Shown here one piece after another: positions 17,988-27,549 of a stretch of 64,000 nucleotides of DNA (its first letter is position 1; each line of letters begins with the position of its first letter). The DNA comes from Rhodobiaceae bacterium UBA7804. Its GTDB lineage: Bacteria > Pseudomonadota > Alphaproteobacteria > Parvibaculales > Parvibaculaceae. Location of the stretch: contig DLCG01000009.1 of assembly GCA_002480495.1 (NCBI GenBank), forward strand, positions 1 through 64,000, in the 5' to 3' direction. The notes beneath the pieces are model-generated. The model had not been told where the DNA came from. It made no database searches and worked only from the letters and a program-made list of their open reading frames with translations. The position numbers and the translations under genes are program-made.

Positions 17988-18061
17988 GACATTCGGGTGT
18001 CGAGATTGTATGACCGCGCGCAAACGAACCCCGAAAAGCGATCCCGAGGAGGCGAGCGAGC

Positions 18062-19681
<1,620 letters not shown>

Positions 19682-19714
19682 CCGAAACCACCCTCCGACT
19701 CCTAGGAGCAACCC

Positions 19715-21007
19715 ATGAGCAAGACCTTTTACGATCTCGTTCCGAGCGCGCCCAAGGGCCGCTTCGACAACGTGAAGCGCAACTACAGCGTCGAAGACGT
19801 TGAAAAGCTGCGCGGTTCCTTCCCCATCGAGTACACGCTCGCCACGCGCGGCGCGAACAAGCTCTGGGATCTTCTGCACACGACCGACTATGTGCATTCG
19901 CTGGGCGCCCTTTCCGGCAACCAGGCCATGCAGATGGCGCGTGCCGGCCTCAAGGCGATCTACCTCTCGGGCTGGCAGGTTGCCGCCGACGCGAACACCG
20001 CCGGCACGACCTATCCCGACCAGTCGCTCTACCCGGCGAACTCCGGCCCGGAACTCGCCAAGAAGATCAACAAGACGCTGAAGCGTGCCGACGAGATCGA
20101 GCACTCGGAAGGCGGCGCGAAGCGCGACTGGTTCCTGCCGATCGTGGCGGACGCGGAAGCCGGCTTCGGCGGCCCGCTCAACTGCTTCGAAATCATGAAG
20201 GCCTATATCGAAGCGGGCGCCGCCGGCGTTCACTACGAAGACCAGCTGGCCTCGGAAAAGAAGTGCGGCCATCTCGGCGGCAAGGTTCTGATCCCGACCC
20301 GCGCGCATGAGCGCAACCTGAACGCCGCGCGCCTCGGCGCCGACGTCATGGGCACGCCGACCCTCATCATGGCGCGCACGGACGCGGAATCCGCGAACCT
20401 CATCACCTCCGATATCGACGAGCGCGACCACGAGTTCATCGATTTCGACGCGGGCCGCACGGTCGAAGGCTTCTACCGCCTGAAGCCGGGCATGGGCGTC
20501 GACCACTGCATCAAGCGCGGTCTTGCCTTCGCTCCTTATGCCGACCTTCTGTGGTGGGAAACCTCGAAGCCGAACCTCGACGACGCAAAGCGTTTCGCCG
20601 AAGCGGTGAAGAAGGAATATCCGGACCAGCTCCTCGCCTATAACTGCTCGCCTTCCTTCAACTGGGAAGCGAACCTCGACAAGGCGACGATCGAGAAGTT
20701 CCAGAAGGAAATCGCGGCGATGGGCTACAAGTACCAGTTCGTCACGCTGGCCGGCTTCCATCAGCTCAACTACGGCATGTTCGAGCTCGCCCGCGGCTAT
20801 CGCGATCGCGGCATGGGCGCCTATTCCGAACTGCAGCAGGCCGAGTTCGCGGCCGAAGCCAACGGCTACACCGCGACGCGCCACCAGCGTGAAGTCGGCA
20901 CGGGCTATTTCGACCTCGTCAGCCTCGCGGCGGGCGGCGGCGAAAGCTCCACGACCGCTCTCGGCGACTCGACCGAAAGCGCGCAGTTCAAGAAGTCGGC
21001 CGACTAA
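19715..21007 (+). CDS. aceA: Isocitrate lyase
   Basis: 430-aa enzyme splitting isocitrate to glyoxylate and succinate, first step of the glyoxylate bypass. The catalytic loop KKCGHLGGKV is at residues 182-191 (Cys184), and the ADAEAGFGGPLNCFE metal/substrate block precedes it. Size matches the short bacterial form. TAGGAG precedes the ATG. The gene ends in a strong terminator at 21035-21066. Together with aceB it lets the cell grow on acetate or fatty acids, consistent with the acyl-CoA genes around. Confidence 0.97.
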   Translation: MSKTFYDLVPSAPKGRFDNVKRNYSVEDVEKLRGSFPIEYTLATRGANKLWDLLHTTDYVHSLGALSGNQAMQMARAGLKAIYLSGWQVAADANTAGTTYPDQSLYPANSGPELAKKINKTLKRADEIEHSEGGAKRDWFLPIVADAEAGFGGPLNCFEIMKAYIEAGAAGVHYEDQLASEKKCGHLGGKVLIPTRAHERNLNAARLGADVMGTPTLIMARTDAESANLITSDIDERDHEFIDFDAGRTVEGFYRLKPGMGVDHCIKRGLAFAPYADLLWWETSKPNLDDAKRFAEAVKKEYPDQLLAYNCSPSFNWEANLDKATIEKFQKEIAAMGYKYQFVTLAGFHQLNYGMFELARGYRDRGMGAYSELQQAEFAAEANGYTATRHQREVGTGYFDLVSLAAGGGESSTTALGDSTESAQFKKSAD

Positions 21008-21034
21008 GCCGTTCAACGCTTCTTCGCGTAAATC

Positions 21035-21066
21035 AGGCCGCCGGAGAAATCCGGCGGCCTTTTTTT
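21035..21066 (+). terminator. Intrinsic terminator of aceBA
   Basis: Perfect 10-bp arms AGGCCGCCGG (21035-21044) and CCGGCGGCCT (21051-21060), 6-nt loop, then TTTTTT. Strong stem and T-run 28 bp after the aceA stop. Confidence 0.95.
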
Positions 21067-21138
21067 GTGGCTCGCCGCCCAGCGGTCATTACGTGAGAGG
21101 TAATTGCGGCGCTTCCCGCCGAGGCGTAATTTTATTCC

Positions 21139-21930
21139 ATGAACATGCATGTGCAGCCCGTGGGAGAGATATTGCGCGAGTGGCGGCAGCGGCGGCGCCT
21201 GAGCCAGCTTGCCTTTGCCTGCGATGCGGAGATTTCGGCCCGGCACCTGAGTTTCCTCGAAACGGGGCGCTCGCGGCCGAGCCGCGACATGCTGCTCCAT
21301 CTGGCGGAGCGCCTGGAAATGCCCTTCCGTGAACGGAACGCCCTGTTGCTCGCTGCGGGCTATGCGCCGGTCTATTCCGAGACAAGGCTGGACAGTCCCG
21401 ACGCGGCGGCGGCGCGGCGTGCGGTCGATCTCGTTCTCGCTTCTCACGAGCCCTTTCCCGCCATCGCCGTCGACCGGCACTGGAACCTCGTCGCCGGGAA
21501 CGCGGCGCTGCCGCTTTTCCTTGCGGGGATTCCGGAAGAACTGCTGCAACCGCCGGTGAACGTGTTGCGATTGAGCCTTCACCCGCAAGGGCTCGGAGGC
21601 CGCATCGAGAACCTCGGCGAGTGGCGCGCACATATCTTCGACCGGCTGCAGCAGCAGATCGAACTCGCGAATGACGAGGAACTCGCCGCGCTGGTGAAGG
21701 AGCTCGAAGCCTATCCGGGCGGAAAGAAACCTTCCGAAGGATACAAGTCCGAATACGGAGGATTGATCGTTCCGCTGAAGCTGAAAACGGATGCGGGCAC
21801 GCTTTCCTTCTTCACGACGACGACCGTATTCGGAACGGCGGTGGACATCACCTTCTCCGAACTCGTGATCGAATCCTTCATGCCGGGGGATGCCTTCACG
21901 GCCGAAACGGTGCGCGAATTGATGGCGTGA
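21139..21930 (+). CDS. XRE family regulator with MmyB-like ligand-binding domain
   Basis: 263-aa one-component regulator. Residues about 8-62 are an XRE helix-turn-helix (ILREWRQRRRLSQLAFACDAEISARHLSFLETGRSRPS). The rest is the MmyB-like PAS-type domain (AIAVDRHWNLVAGNAALPLFLAG is its hallmark), which in relatives binds fatty acids or similar ligands. Members of this family often sit beside the oxidoreductase they control; here the neighbours are convergent (a Baeyer-Villiger monooxygenase) so the target is open. A second ATG two codons in (21145) is an alternative start. Confidence 0.9.
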   Translation: MNMHVQPVGEILREWRQRRRLSQLAFACDAEISARHLSFLETGRSRPSRDMLLHLAERLEMPFRERNALLLAAGYAPVYSETRLDSPDAAAARRAVDLVLASHEPFPAIAVDRHWNLVAGNAALPLFLAGIPEELLQPPVNVLRLSLHPQGLGGRIENLGEWRAHIFDRLQQQIELANDEELAALVKELEAYPGGKKPSEGYKSEYGGLIVPLKLKTDAGTLSFFTTTTVFGTAVDITFSELVIESFMPGDAFTAETVRELMA

Positions 21931-21961
21931 AGCGGGGATAAAAGGCCCGAAAACCGGCTGG

Positions 21962-21990
21962 TTGTCATCGAAACGTCATCGAACTGTCAC
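21962..21990 (+). promoter_or_regulatory. Pho-box-like triple repeat
   Basis: Three 7-mers at exact 11-bp spacing: TTGTCAT (21962), ACGTCAT (21973) and CTGTCAC (21984). This is the layout of tandem PhoB half-sites (CTGTCAT-N4-CTGTCAT). It lies between two convergent genes and only 9 bp before a terminator hairpin, so no target gene is apparent. It may be chance, or may drive an unannotated short transcript. Confidence 0.3.
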
Positions 21991-22024
21991 AAAAGAAAGA
22001 GCCGGTTCATCACTGAACCGGCTC
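21991..22024 (-). terminator. Intrinsic terminator of the Baeyer-Villiger monooxygenase gene
   Basis: Perfect 11-bp arms GAGCCGGTTCA (21999-22009) and TGAACCGGCTC (22014-22024), 4-nt loop. On the minus strand the stem is followed by TTTCTTTT, so it terminates the gene at 22094-23632. Confidence 0.9.
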
Positions 22025-22093
22025 CTGTCCGCTTTTGCGATATGGGCGGGGAAATCGCGCAAAAGGCGCGAAAAACAATCCCCGCTTTTACCT

Positions 22094-23632
22094 CTACTCG
22101 GCCGCCGCGACCTGCATGCCGCCCGCTGCCGCGCCCTGAGCACTTGCCGTCCTCGCGCGCAGATTGAACTCGGCGAAGTTCGGCCGGCGCGTCATCCACC
22201 AATATTTGAAGGTGTAGTTCGCCCAGTTGTTGGTGACCTTGCCGCTTTCGGTCTTGTACCAGCTGGTGCAGCCCGACGCGAAAACGGAGTTTGCGTTGTC
22301 CGCCTGGACGGCCTCGTTCGAGGCGCGCTGCGCTTCCGGCTTCACGTCGATATAGAGAAGATTGTCGTTCTTCAGTTTCTCGACGCATTGCCGGATGTAG
22401 TTCGCCTGGCACTCGATCATGAAGATGATCGAGTTGTGACCGAGATTGGTGTTGGGCCCATAGAGCAGGAAGAAATTCGGGAAGCCCGAAACCGTCATCC
22501 CGTGATGGGCTTCCGCGCCCGTCGCCCAGGCCTCCTTGAGCTCGCGGCCCGCAAGCCCCTTCACGCCCATCGGGCCGAGGAAATGCGTGGTGTCGAAGCC
22601 AGTGCCGTAGACGATGATGTCGAAGGCGCGTTCCTTGCCATCCTTCGTGCGCAGCCCCGCCGGCGTGATCTCCGAAATGCCCTCGGTGACGACATCGACA
22701 TGATCCATGCCCATGGCCGGCCACCAGTCATTCGCGAAGAGCACACGCTTGCAGCCCGGTTCGTAGTCGGGTGTGAGCTTGCGCTTCTTTTCGGGATCGG
22801 AGACGTAAAGGTTCATCTCCTCAATGGCCGCTTCCTTGAGCTTGTCGCCCGACGTGTGGAAGGTGCGGAAGAGAAGTTCGCCGAACCAGTAGGTCTTCCA
22901 GCGCTGGATGTTCATGGTCCAGGGAAGCGCCTTGTAGAGCGCCTTCTCCCAGCCGAAGAACTCGCGCTGCGGGCGCGGCAGCACCCAGCTCGCCGAACGC
23001 TGGAAGATGGTGACGCTGCCCGCCTCCTTCGCGATTTCCGGGACGAACTGGATCGCGCTCGCGCCATTGCCGATGACGGCGATGCGCTTGCCCTTCAGGT
23101 CGACGGAATGGTTCCACTGCGCGGAATGCCAGCTATCGCCCTTGAAGGTCTCGCGGCCCGGAATGTTCGGCCAGACGGGGCGATGAAGCTGGCCCGTGCC
23201 CGCGGCGATGACATTCGCCTCGAAGCTGCGATCGCCCGATTTCAACGTCCAGATGCCGGTCTGCTCGTCGAAGCGCGCATCGTCTATTTCGGTGTTGAAG
23301 CGGATGTTGCCGCGCAGTCCGTATTTGTCGACGACGGATTCCAGATAGGCCTTGATGTCGGCGGCGAAGACATACTTCTTCGTCCAGTCCGGACGCATGT
23401 CGAACGAGAACTGATACATGTGCAGCGGCACGTCGCAGGAACAGCCGGGATAGGTGTTCTCCCGCCAGGTGCCGCCGATCTCACTCGCCTTCTCATAAAT
23501 GGTGAAGTTGGTGAGACCCTTTTCCTTCAGCTTGATCGCGGTGCAGATGCCGGCGACGCCCGCGCCGAGAATGGCCACGCTCGGGCCTTCCGCCGCTTCC
23601 GTCCGCGCCGGCGCATCATATGCCAGTGCCAT
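22094..23632 (-). CDS. Type I Baeyer-Villiger (flavin) monooxygenase
   Basis: 512-aa FAD/NADPH enzyme that inserts oxygen next to a carbonyl, turning ketones into esters or lactones. Visible are the FAD Rossmann motif GAGVAGI, the GGTWRENTYPGCSCD block, the type I fingerprint FKGDSWHSAQW (F-x-G-x(3)-H-x(3)-W) and the NADPH Rossmann motif VIGNGASAIQ. ATG at 23632 follows GGGGAGG and is preferred over an upstream start adding 18 residues. Neighbour 23838 is divergent. Related enzymes act on cyclic or long-chain ketones and steroids; substrate unknown here. Confidence 0.94.
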   Translation of the reverse strand: MALAYDAPARTEAAEGPSVAILGAGVAGICTAIKLKEKGLTNFTIYEKASEIGGTWRENTYPGCSCDVPLHMYQFSFDMRPDWTKKYVFAADIKAYLESVVDKYGLRGNIRFNTEIDDARFDEQTGIWTLKSGDRSFEANVIAAGTGQLHRPVWPNIPGRETFKGDSWHSAQWNHSVDLKGKRIAVIGNGASAIQFVPEIAKEAGSVTIFQRSASWVLPRPQREFFGWEKALYKALPWTMNIQRWKTYWFGELLFRTFHTSGDKLKEAAIEEMNLYVSDPEKKRKLTPDYEPGCKRVLFANDWWPAMGMDHVDVVTEGISEITPAGLRTKDGKERAFDIIVYGTGFDTTHFLGPMGVKGLAGRELKEAWATGAEAHHGMTVSGFPNFFLLYGPNTNLGHNSIIFMIECQANYIRQCVEKLKNDNLLYIDVKPEAQRASNEAVQADNANSVFASGCTSWYKTESGKVTNNWANYTFKYWWMTRRPNFAEFNLRARTASAQGAAAGGMQVAAAE

Positions 23633-23837
23633 TGTTTCCTCCCCGCCGGTTCGCGCCTTCTCCCTCAAGAAAACGCTGTCCGGCATTGATTTCCGGATAC
23701 CGATGAGAGAAGCCTAGACCGTTTTCCAGGCAGGCGGAACCGCCTCAAAGAAGGGCCGCACCGCCCGAAAGGCCGGGGGGAAGACAAAAGACGCGCGACG
23801 CGCTAAAGGAACCGCAGCGCCGCTGGGGAAAGCAGAG

Positions 23838-24329
23838 ATGACCGATACCAAAGTTCCCGCCACGACCGATCTTTCCGACGATTTTCCGGCGCTCGTGCGC
23901 CATGCCGCGTCCATCTTTCGCGATTACGGGGGCAGAATCGCGTTCTGCGGGCCCGTGGCGACGCTGAAAGTGCCCGACGACAACAGCAAGGTGCGCGAGA
24001 CCGTCGAGAGCCCCGGCGAAGGCCGCGTGCTCGTGGTCGATGGCGGCGGCGCCATGACCTACGCGCTTTTCGGCGGCAATCTCGGCAAGCTCGCGGAGCA
24101 GAACGGCTGGGCGGGCGTGGTGGTTCACGGCTGCGTGCGCGACACGGCCGAACTTTCGGCCTGCGCCATCGGCATCAAGGCGCTCGCGGCGCATCCAAAG
24201 CGGAGCGACAAGCGCGGGCTTGGCGAAAAGGATGTGGAAGTGAGTTTCGCCGGGATCACGCTGAAGCCGGGCGAATGGCTCTATGCGGACGCCGACGGCA
24301 TCGTGGTCTCCGCCGGGAAGCTCGGCTGA
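23838..24329 (+). CDS. RraA family protein (RNase E regulator / HMG-CHA aldolase-like)
   Basis: 163-aa member of the RraA fold. The central VLVVDGGGAMTYALFGGNLGKLAEQNGWAGVVVHGCVRDT matches the family's ring-shaped trimer core, including the G-G-N-L-G and G-x-V-R-D residues used for metal/substrate in the 4-hydroxy-4-methyl-2-oxoglutarate aldolases. E. coli RraA inhibits RNase E, while others are class II aldolases; sequence alone does not decide. GGGGAAAG lies before the ATG. The gene ends 22 bp before a convergent small membrane protein gene. Confidence 0.88.
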   Translation: MTDTKVPATTDLSDDFPALVRHAASIFRDYGGRIAFCGPVATLKVPDDNSKVRETVESPGEGRVLVVDGGGAMTYALFGGNLGKLAEQNGWAGVVVHGCVRDTAELSACAIGIKALAAHPKRSDKRGLGEKDVEVSFAGITLKPGEWLYADADGIVVSAGKLG

Positions 24330-24351
24330 ACCGGAGCGGCCTGCGGTACGG

Positions 24352-24555
24352 TCAGGCGACGAGTTCGATCAGCTTCCAGAAGCCGAGAGCGACGATCGCC
24401 ATCGAGAAGAGCCCGCCGGAGCCGACCAGCAACATCTCGGCGAGGCTCACGGCCTCCATATCGTCGACTGTGCTTCTCAGCTCCCTGTCCCTGTCCGCCT
24501 TGTAGAGCAGCGGAAGCACATCTCCGTTCTGGAGATCGCGATCCAGATCAGCCAT
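24352..24555 (-). CDS. Small single-pass membrane protein, unknown
   Basis: 67-aa product starting MADLDRDLQNGDVLPLLYKADRDRELRS, with one C-terminal hydrophobic segment (EMLLVGSGGLFSMAIVALGFWKLIELVA). The ATG at 24555 follows GGGAGGAAC; an in-frame upstream start would add 19 unlikely residues. No family recognised. Divergent region to speE side is A+T-rich and may hold its promoter. Confidence 0.6.
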   Translation of the reverse strand: MADLDRDLQNGDVLPLLYKADRDRELRSTVDDMEAVSLAEMLLVGSGGLFSMAIVALGFWKLIELVA

Positions 24556-24776
24556 CCAAGTTCCTCCCCCACCCGTCTCAGCTCGCAGAGGCAACCCGAT
24601 CAAATCGGACAAAAAACAACTTGATTTAGCTAATGCGCATCATTGATTCGTGTCAATCAAATGACACCAATGCTCACCGGAAAATGCCGTATGCGCTTCG
24701 CTTCGAGAGCGGAAGCGGTTTCCGGATGTTGCGCCGCAGCATGAATTATCCGTAGGCGCATCACCCGAAACCGGCC

Positions 24777-25649
24777 TCAGACGCGAAGGTGATCTTCCAC
24801 ATAGCGCGGCAGTGCGAAGGCCGCCTTATGAACTTCCGGCGTGTAGTAGCGGGTGACGAGCCCCGCGGCTTCATAGCGGCGCGCGAGTTCTTCCACCGGC
24901 ACTTCCTTCAGCGTCTCGTCATCCGTGCCCCAGCCCATCGCCATCGGACCGCCGACATAGGTCGGAATGGTGGCGAGGTAGCAGCTCGCCACATTGAAGA
25001 GACGGCGGAACTTCTCCATCGTGCTCTTCAGTTCGTCGCCCTGCATGAAGGGAACGCCGTTCTGCGTGACGATGACGCCGCCGGGCGTGAGCCGGTCCTT
25101 CGCCGCGCGGTAGAACTCCTCGCGGAAGAGGACTTCGCCGGGGCCGATGGGGTCCGTCGAATCCACGATGATGACGTCGAAACTCTCCTTCGCCTCCTCC
25201 ACGAACTTCGCGCCATCGGCGAAGACGAGGTTCAGGCGCGGATCGTCGAAGGCGCCCGCCGAGATCTGCGGGAGCTGCGCCTTGCAGAAGTCCGTCACGG
25301 CGGGATCGATCTCGACCATGGTGACATGCTCGACGCTCTTGTGACGGATCACTTCGCGCAGGATGCCGCCATCGCCGCCACCGATGATGAGGACGCGCCT
25401 CGCCTTTCCATGCGCGAGGATCGGCACATGGGTCATCATCTCGTGATAGATGAACTCGTCGCGTTCCGTGACCTGGGTGATGCCGTCGAGCGCCATCATC
25501 CGGCCGAAGAGACCGTTCTCGAAGATCACCAGATGCTGCTGGCCGGTTTCTTCCTCATAGAGCACCTTGTCGGCGCGGAAGGCGCAGGTGAAACCCTCTT
25601 TCTCATAGAGGGTTTCGACCACCCAGCGTCCGCTGGCGCCCGCCGCCAT
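24777..25649 (-). CDS. speE: Spermidine synthase (polyamine aminopropyltransferase)
   Basis: 290-aa enzyme moving the aminopropyl group of decarboxylated SAM onto putrescine. The VLIIGGGDGGILREV nucleotide-binding motif and the IIVDSTDPIGPGEVLF catalytic/putrescine block are characteristic, and QQHLVIFENGLFGRMMALDGITQVTERDEFIYHEMMTHVP is the N-terminal family block. Start codon overlaps the speD stop by one base (TGATG), so the two genes are translationally coupled and give the complete SAM-decarboxylase route to spermidine. Confidence 0.96.
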   Translation of the reverse strand: MAAGASGRWVVETLYEKEGFTCAFRADKVLYEEETGQQHLVIFENGLFGRMMALDGITQVTERDEFIYHEMMTHVPILAHGKARRVLIIGGGDGGILREVIRHKSVEHVTMVEIDPAVTDFCKAQLPQISAGAFDDPRLNLVFADGAKFVEEAKESFDVIIVDSTDPIGPGEVLFREEFYRAAKDRLTPGGVIVTQNGVPFMQGDELKSTMEKFRRLFNVASCYLATIPTYVGGPMAMGWGTDDETLKEVPVEELARRYEAAGLVTRYYTPEVHKAAFALPRYVEDHLRV

Positions 25650-26164
25650 CAGACCATGCCCTCGCCGCGCAGATGCTCTCCCACGCGGATGTCGGAAGGC
25701 TGGAACGCCTCACGCAGAACCTCGATCGCGTTGTGCGGTTCGGCCTCGCCGCACATGAAGACGTCGAGCGCCGCATAGTCGGCCTCGGGCCAGCTATGGA
25801 TCGAGATGTGGCTCTCCGACAGCACCGCCACGCCCGACACGCCGCCATTCGGCGTGAAGTGATGGAGGTGGATGTGAAGCAGCGTCGCCTTCGACACTTC
25901 CACGCAACGCCTGAGCGTCGCCTCGATATGCGCAAGATCGTCCAGACGGCTCGCGCCGATCAGATCGATGATGAGATGCGTTCCGGCAAACCGCTTGCCG
26001 TCGCGCTCGATGAAGAAATCGGTGCGCTCGTCGGACGTGGTGCAACGCTCCACCGCCGAGTCGGCAACGGCGTGAACGGGAAACTCGAGTACTTCCGCCT
26101 GGGTCTTGCTTGAATCGCGATTCAAGTCGCTCCCCAATTGGAAGAGGGCATTGGATTCGGACAT
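25649..26164 (-). CDS. speD: S-adenosylmethionine decarboxylase proenzyme
   Basis: 171-aa pyruvoyl enzyme supplying decarboxylated SAM for SpeE. The self-cleavage motif is LSESHISIHSWPE with Ser118 expected to become the pyruvoyl group (cleavage after Glu117). The GTHLIIDLIGA block is also typical. The start at 26164 follows GGGGAGAGG; a longer in-frame start adds 22 unconserved residues. The protein has a longer N-terminal stretch (about 25 residues) than the roughly 130-aa class 1B enzymes, so it may be slightly extended. Confidence 0.95.
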   Translation of the reverse strand: MSESNALFQLGSDLNRDSSKTQAEVLEFPVHAVADSAVERCTTSDERTDFFIERDGKRFAGTHLIIDLIGASRLDDLAHIEATLRRCVEVSKATLLHIHLHHFTPNGGVSGVAVLSESHISIHSWPEADYAALDVFMCGEAEPHNAIEVLREAFQPSDIRVGEHLRGEGMV

Positions 26165-26238
26165 GAGTGCCTCTCCCCAACCAGTAGATGGACCTGGCCG
26201 ACCGCACGCGGACGCTTCGCGCTCGCGCATCGGGGCCT

Positions 26239-26445
26239 ATGGATATGTCATGCGTGGATGAACGCTGGGCGGGCTCCAACAAGGAGCCCCTGACGATTTC
26301 CGATGCCGGGCTGCGGTCGCTTACCCGGCTTGCGCGTCTTCAGTTGCAGGAAAATACAACGGACGTGCTCGGTTTGATCCGGGGCGTCAGCCCCTCAGAC
26401 TGGAACCGGACATATGCAATCTCCCTCGAAACCCGGCGGAGGTAA
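26239..26445 (+). CDS. Possible small ORF divergent from speD
   Basis: 68-codon frame (MDMSCVDERWAGSNKEPLTI...) with no good ribosome site, no known domain, and third-base GC lower than in confident neighbours. A longer version starts at 26188. It is listed because it is the only sizeable frame in this stretch, but it may be just the speD leader region read backwards. Confidence 0.2.
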   Translation: MDMSCVDERWAGSNKEPLTISDAGLRSLTRLARLQLQENTTDVLGLIRGVSPSDWNRTYAISLETRRR

Positions 26446-26794
26446 TCCAACAATGCCCACGGGGCATGCCGCCGAAATTGTCCAAAGAGACGCGTACGCC
26501 GTTACATAACCCGAGTCGGCCAGTGGCACGTGCGATTGCGTTCGAGGGCGAGAAGTAATGGCCATGCGCCCCGCTGTCAATCGCAGCAACATGAAACTTC
26601 ATGAAAAATCCCGCGCGGGGCGATTTGCGAATGCGTGTGTGCGCAGCGTATCGCGCGCGCAGCAGCCGCGATGTTGAGTGAGCTTGAAAGGGAAGCGAGA
26701 CGACAAGGCGCCGGGGAATTGCCGGGCTTCGCGCGAAAGACGGGCGACAGGCGCCGCTCTTCGTTCGCGCGCGGCGGCCCTTCCCCATGACTGC

Positions 26795-26839
26795 GGGCCC
26801 GAGGCGGCGGGCCCGAGGCGGCGGGCCCGAGGCGGCGGG
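26795..26839. repeat. 14-bp tandem repeat, three copies
   Basis: GGGCCCGAGGCGGC occurs three times in direct, perfect succession (26795, 26809, 26823), followed by GGG. Probably a replication-slippage array in non-coding DNA; each unit contains the GGGCCC palindrome. Confidence 0.9.
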
Positions 26840-26857
26840 ACGCGACAATTTTGCTGT

Positions 26858-26872
26858 TGATAATCATTCGCA
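26858..26872 (+). promoter_or_regulatory. Fur-box-like site
   Basis: TGATAATCATTCGCA resembles half to two-thirds of the Fur consensus (GATAAT-GATAATCATT). It stands in an A+T-rich island in otherwise very GC-rich DNA, 70 bp upstream of the start of the gene at 26942, where a promoter is expected. Confidence 0.4.
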
Positions 26873-26941
26873 GTTACTGCAGGCTCGATCTCCCGGTGCA
26901 GACATCCCCCCACGAGCCCCCGGAACGCCAAGGAGACGCCC

Positions 26942-27463
26942 ATGAAGACCGCCGAAGCCCCGCTCGACATTTTCTCGTCCAAACCCGCCAGGAGTTACGC
27001 GCCGGACCAGCCGCTGGCCGAACTCGGCTTCGCGGAGCAGTTTCTCGTCTGGAGCCTGCGCGTGCAGTGGCGCGTATCGGACGAGGGGGCGGAGCGATCC
27101 GTGCTTCTGCAGCGCGCCTTCGATGCGCTCGACCTGCCCGGCGGCGCGGCCATGGTGGCCGAACTCGCAGGCGCATTGACGCGCACCGTGCAGCGGCCGC
27201 TTTCGATCCCCTGCCCGCGCTGGCGGGTGCTGACGAGCGACGAGGTGCGCCTGCTCAATTTCGTGGCGGCGCTGCAGCGGCAAGGCGCTTCCCCGCGCGC
27301 GACGCTGGACCCGGCCTGGGCAGCGGCGCCCTGCGGCGCCTCGCCCATCTGGGTTCCTGCGCAGCGGCTGGCGCTGGCGCTTTCATCGGCGGGGCTCACG
27401 CTTGGCAGCGCGCATGCCCCGGCATCGCCCTTTCCCGAGGCGATGCCGCGCATGCTGCATTAG
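26942..27463 (+). CDS. Hypothetical protein
   Basis: 173-aa soluble protein (MKTAEAPLDIFSSKPARSYAPDQPLAELGFAEQFLVW...), Ala- and Leu-rich, no signal peptide, no membrane segment, no motif that I recognise. A good ribosome site (AAGGAG) precedes the ATG. The only clue is the iron-box-like sequence upstream (26858-26872), which hints at iron-linked expression. It is flanked by non-coding DNA on the left and a repeat-like fragment on the right. Confidence 0.75.
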   Translation: MKTAEAPLDIFSSKPARSYAPDQPLAELGFAEQFLVWSLRVQWRVSDEGAERSVLLQRAFDALDLPGGAAMVAELAGALTRTVQRPLSIPCPRWRVLTSDEVRLLNFVAALQRQGASPRATLDPAWAAAPCGASPIWVPAQRLALALSSAGLTLGSAHAPASPFPEAMPRMLH

Positions 27464-27491
27464 TGCCCGTTACCGTTTCAGGGAACAACAT

Positions 27492-27520
27492 CGTCATTGC
27501 GAGGAGGCCGCAAGGCCGAC
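27492..27520 (+). repeat. Fragment of a dispersed intergenic repeat
   Basis: The string starting CGTCATTGCGAGGAGGCC resembles the start of a dispersed CGTCATTGCGAGGAG-type intergenic repeat found in many bacterial genomes. Only the left part (29 bp) is present and no second copy occurs in this window, so the call rests on recall of the motif. Confidence 0.4.
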
Positions 27521-27549
27521 TCACTAAAACTCGGAAAGCTCCCGCTCAA

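Larger units (their letters stand above)
26446..26941. other. Non-coding region before an unknown gene
   Basis: About 500 bp without a supported gene. It holds a small hairpin ATGCCC-acg-GGGCAT (26453-26467), a 14-bp tandem repeat (26795-26839) and an iron-box-like site (26858-26872). Minus-strand frames cross it, but their Arg/Pro-rich products look like GC-shadow. No known structured RNA (SRP, tmRNA, RNase P, 6S) was recognised. Confidence 0.5.

Noticed and set aside
26387..26848. 153-codon minus-strand frame in the gap after speD
   Set aside because: Arg/Pro/Ser-rich product, no ribosome site, crosses the tandem repeat array; no domain recognised.
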